A stretch of 7,597 bases of DNA, taken from Actinomycetes bacterium. GTDB taxonomy: Bacteria; Actinomycetota; Actinomycetes; Actinomycetales; Microbacteriaceae. Shown here one piece after another: positions 6,178-7,597 of the stretch. Location: NCBI GenBank assembly GCA_023432305.1, contig JAEYUT010000166.1:1-7597 (forward strand), written 5' to 3'. Under the pieces are notes generated by a model. It was given only the letters and a program-made list of their open reading frames with translations. It was not told the DNA's origin and did not search any database. A program made the translations under genes and the position numbers. How positions within the stretch are numbered: position 1 is the first letter of the stretch; every line of letters begins with the position of its first letter.

Positions 6178-6185
6178 GCATCGTC

Positions 6186-6434
6186 TTACGCCTGGGCGTT
6201 GACGATGAAGTTCACAGCGTCGCCGACCGTCTTGAGGTTCTTGACCTCCTCGTCGGGGATCTTGACGTCGAACTTCTCTTCGGCGTTGACCACGATGGTC
6301 ATCATCGAGATGGAGTCGATGTCGAGGTCGTCGGTGAACGACTTCTCCAGCTCGACGGTGTCCGCCGCGATGCCGGTCTCGTCGTTGATGAGCTCCGCCA
6401 GGCCGGCGAGGACTTCTTCGGTGGACAGTGCCAT
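6186..6434 (-). CDS. acpP: Acyl carrier protein
   Basis: This is an 82-residue acidic four-helix carrier that holds growing acyl chains on a phosphopantetheine arm. The attachment site is Ser41 in DLDIDSISMM; the usual DSL is DSI here. The N-terminus MALSTEEVLAGLAELINDET and the helix III region KFDVKIPDEEVKNLKTVGDA are typical of actinobacterial ACPs. The ATG is preceded by AGGAGA (+ strand 6441-6446) at 6-base spacing, a strong site suited to a highly expressed protein. It lies 39 bases after fabH and before the hairpin that separates it from fabF. It must be activated by a holo-ACP synthase encoded elsewhere. Confidence 0.97.
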   Translation of the reverse strand: MALSTEEVLAGLAELINDETGIAADTVELEKSFTDDLDIDSISMMTIVVNAEEKFDVKIPDEEVKNLKTVGDAVNFIVNAQA

Positions 6435-6473
6435 GTGATATCTCCTAGGGGTGTCGAATGACCGGGGACAAGT

Positions 6474-7472
6474 TTAGGGGAGGCGCACTACCTGGGCCCC
6501 GAAGACGAGGCCCGCGCCGAAACCGATCTGCAGGGCGAGTCCGCCGCTGATCTCGGGGTGCTCCTCGAGCGCACGGTGCGTCGCGAGGGGGATGGATGCC
6601 GCCGAGGTGTTGCCCGTGCTCGTGATGTCGCGGGCGACGACGACGGTCTCGGGGAGCTTCAGCTGCTTGGCGAACTCGTCGATGATGCGGAGGTTCGCCT
6701 GGTGCGGCACGAAGAGTGCGAGATCTTCGGGCTCGACGCCGGCGACCTCGAGCGCCTGTCGGGCGACCTTCGCCATCTCCCACACGGCCCAGCGGAACAC
6801 GGTCTGGCCCTCCTGGCGGAGGGTCGGCCACGGTGCCTTGCCGTCGCGGAAGTCGAGGAGCGTGGCGTTCATGCCCACGGCGTCGGCCTTCGACCCATCG
6901 GAGCCCCACACGGGCGCGGCGATGCCGGGCTCATCCGCAGGACCGATGACGACGGCGCCCGCGCCATCGCCGAGGAGGAACGAGATGCTGCGGTCGGTGC
7001 CGTCGACGACATCCGAGAGCTTCTCGGCGCCGATGACGACCGCGTAGCGTGCGGCACCCGAGCGGATGAGCGCGTCGGCCTGCGTGACGGCGTAGCTGAA
7101 GCCGGCGCACGCGGCGTTGGTGTCGTACGCGGCGGCAGGGTTCGCGCCCACGCGATCGGCGACGACCGCCGCGATCGACGGAGTCTGCTGCACGTTGCTG
7201 ATCGTCGCGACGATGACGAGGTCGATCTGCTCCGGGGCGACACCGGACTTCTCGATCGCCTCTCGCGCCGCCGTCTCGGCGAGGTCGACGGCGAGGACGT
7301 CTGCGGACGCGCGGGTGCGCGTGACGATGCCGGTGCGCTGGCGGATCCACTCATCACTCGAGTCGATCGGACCCACCAGGTCGTCGTTCGGGACGGCGTT
7401 CTCGCCGCGTGCGGCTCCGTAGCTGTAGATGCGGGTGAACGGGACACCCTGGGACTGCTGAAGCGCGGTCAC
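6474..7472 (-). CDS. fabH: Beta-ketoacyl-ACP synthase III
   Basis: This 332-residue enzyme starts fatty acid chains by condensing an acyl-CoA primer with malonyl-ACP. In actinobacteria this step helps set branched versus straight chains. The catalytic triad is visible: Cys122 in NAACAGFSY, His257 in PHQAN and Asn288 in TSTGNTSAA. The C-terminal IGFGAGLVFGA is typical, and residues 38-49 carry SSDEWIRQRTGI, also typical. The start is GTG (7472-7470), which overlaps the fabD stop as GTGA. The Shine-Dalgarno AGGAGG (+ strand 7480-7485) lies inside fabD at 7-base spacing, so translation is coupled. Primer specificity cannot be read from the sequence alone. Confidence 0.97.
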   Translation of the reverse strand: MTALQQSQGVPFTRIYSYGAARGENAVPNDDLVGPIDSSDEWIRQRTGIVTRTRASADVLAVDLAETAAREAIEKSGVAPEQIDLVIVATISNVQQTPSIAAVVADRVGANPAAAYDTNAACAGFSYAVTQADALIRSGAARYAVVIGAEKLSDVVDGTDRSISFLLGDGAGAVVIGPADEPGIAAPVWGSDGSKADAVGMNATLLDFRDGKAPWPTLRQEGQTVFRWAVWEMAKVARQALEVAGVEPEDLALFVPHQANLRIIDEFAKQLKLPETVVVARDITSTGNTSAASIPLATHRALEEHPEISGGLALQIGFGAGLVFGAQVVRLP

Positions 7473-7597
7473 GCGGCGGCCTCCTGGTCGATGAGAGCGT
7501 GGGCGGCGGCGAGGTCGTCGGGCGTCTTCACGGCGACGGTGGGCACGCCCTTGAGGCCGCGCTTCGCGAGGCCGACGAGCGCCCCCGCGGGTGCGAG
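7469..7597 (-). CDS. fabD: Malonyl-CoA:ACP transacylase, C-terminal end (5' part outside window)
   Basis: These are the last 42 residues of a protein entering from the right edge. The segment APAGALVGLAKRGLKGVPTV followed by AVKTPDDLAAAHALIDQEAA matches the C-terminus of actinobacterial FabD (usual form PAGTL-GLAKR ... LKTPDDL). FabD moves malonate from CoA to ACP for FabH and FabF. The catalytic Ser and His lie outside the window. The stop TGA (7471-7469) overlaps the fabH GTG, which supports a single operon. The identity rests on this short tail and on the neighbours. Confidence 0.88.
   Translation of the reverse strand, partial: LAPAGALVGLAKRGLKGVPTVAVKTPDDLAAAHALIDQEAAA

Noticed and set aside
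4700..7597. Reading the small peptide plus fab genes as a lipolanthine-like lipopeptide cluster
   Set aside because: The fab genes are the standard primary fatty acid set in housekeeping order. The peptide lacks the Ser/Cys pattern for avionin, and no lanthionine-forming enzyme is visible.
1..7597. CRISPR arrays, tRNA/rRNA genes, insertion sequences and attachment sites
   Set aside because: No spaced direct repeats, cloverleaf sequence, transposase or flanking terminal repeats were seen by eye on either strand.

Overview
The window is high-GC DNA with very strong G/C preference at third codon positions, from an actinobacterium. The type II fatty acid synthesis order fabD-fabH-acpP-fabF next to a DUF3145 gene suggests Microbacteriaceae, possibly Microbacterium. 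That placement rests on recalled gene order and protein style, not on a search.

Layout. Positions 1-2278 (+) hold the end of a carbohydrate-type ABC importer operon: the C-terminus of the ATPase, an RbsC-type permease whose start overlaps the ATPase stop, and a lipoprotein substrate-binding protein. A perfect 13-bp hairpin closes the operon. Positions 2391-4049 (+) encode a short family A DNA polymerase of the actinobacterial 'bifunctional 3'-5' exonuclease/DNA polymerase' type. Its polymerase residues are intact, but no exonuclease motif is convincing. After a good sigma-70-like promoter comes a DUF3145 gene (4165-4668, +), then a previously inconspicuous 50-codon acidic gene (4700-4852, +) with a C-terminal CxxHxxC. 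From 4849 to the right edge, on the - strand, lies the fatty acid synthesis operon, read fabD (C-terminal end only), fabH, acpP, fabF.

How the genes work together. FabD charges ACP with malonate, FabH starts chains, FabF elongates them, and AcpP carries the intermediates. FabD and fabH are coupled by a GTGA overlap. Between acpP and fabF lies a terminator-like hairpin, then a strong Shine-Dalgarno feeding an 8-codon mini-ORF whose stop overlaps the fabF start. This layout could set acpP and fabF levels separately. The + strand small gene and fabF meet tail to tail and share one CTAG as both stop codons.

The parts most worth a second look are the small acidic Cys/His gene, the acpP-fabF spacer with its mini-ORF, the polymerase, and the inverted Glu-Asp pair in the ABC ATPase Walker B motif. 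No mobile element, CRISPR array, tRNA or rRNA was seen. No stretch over 300 bases lacks a gene.
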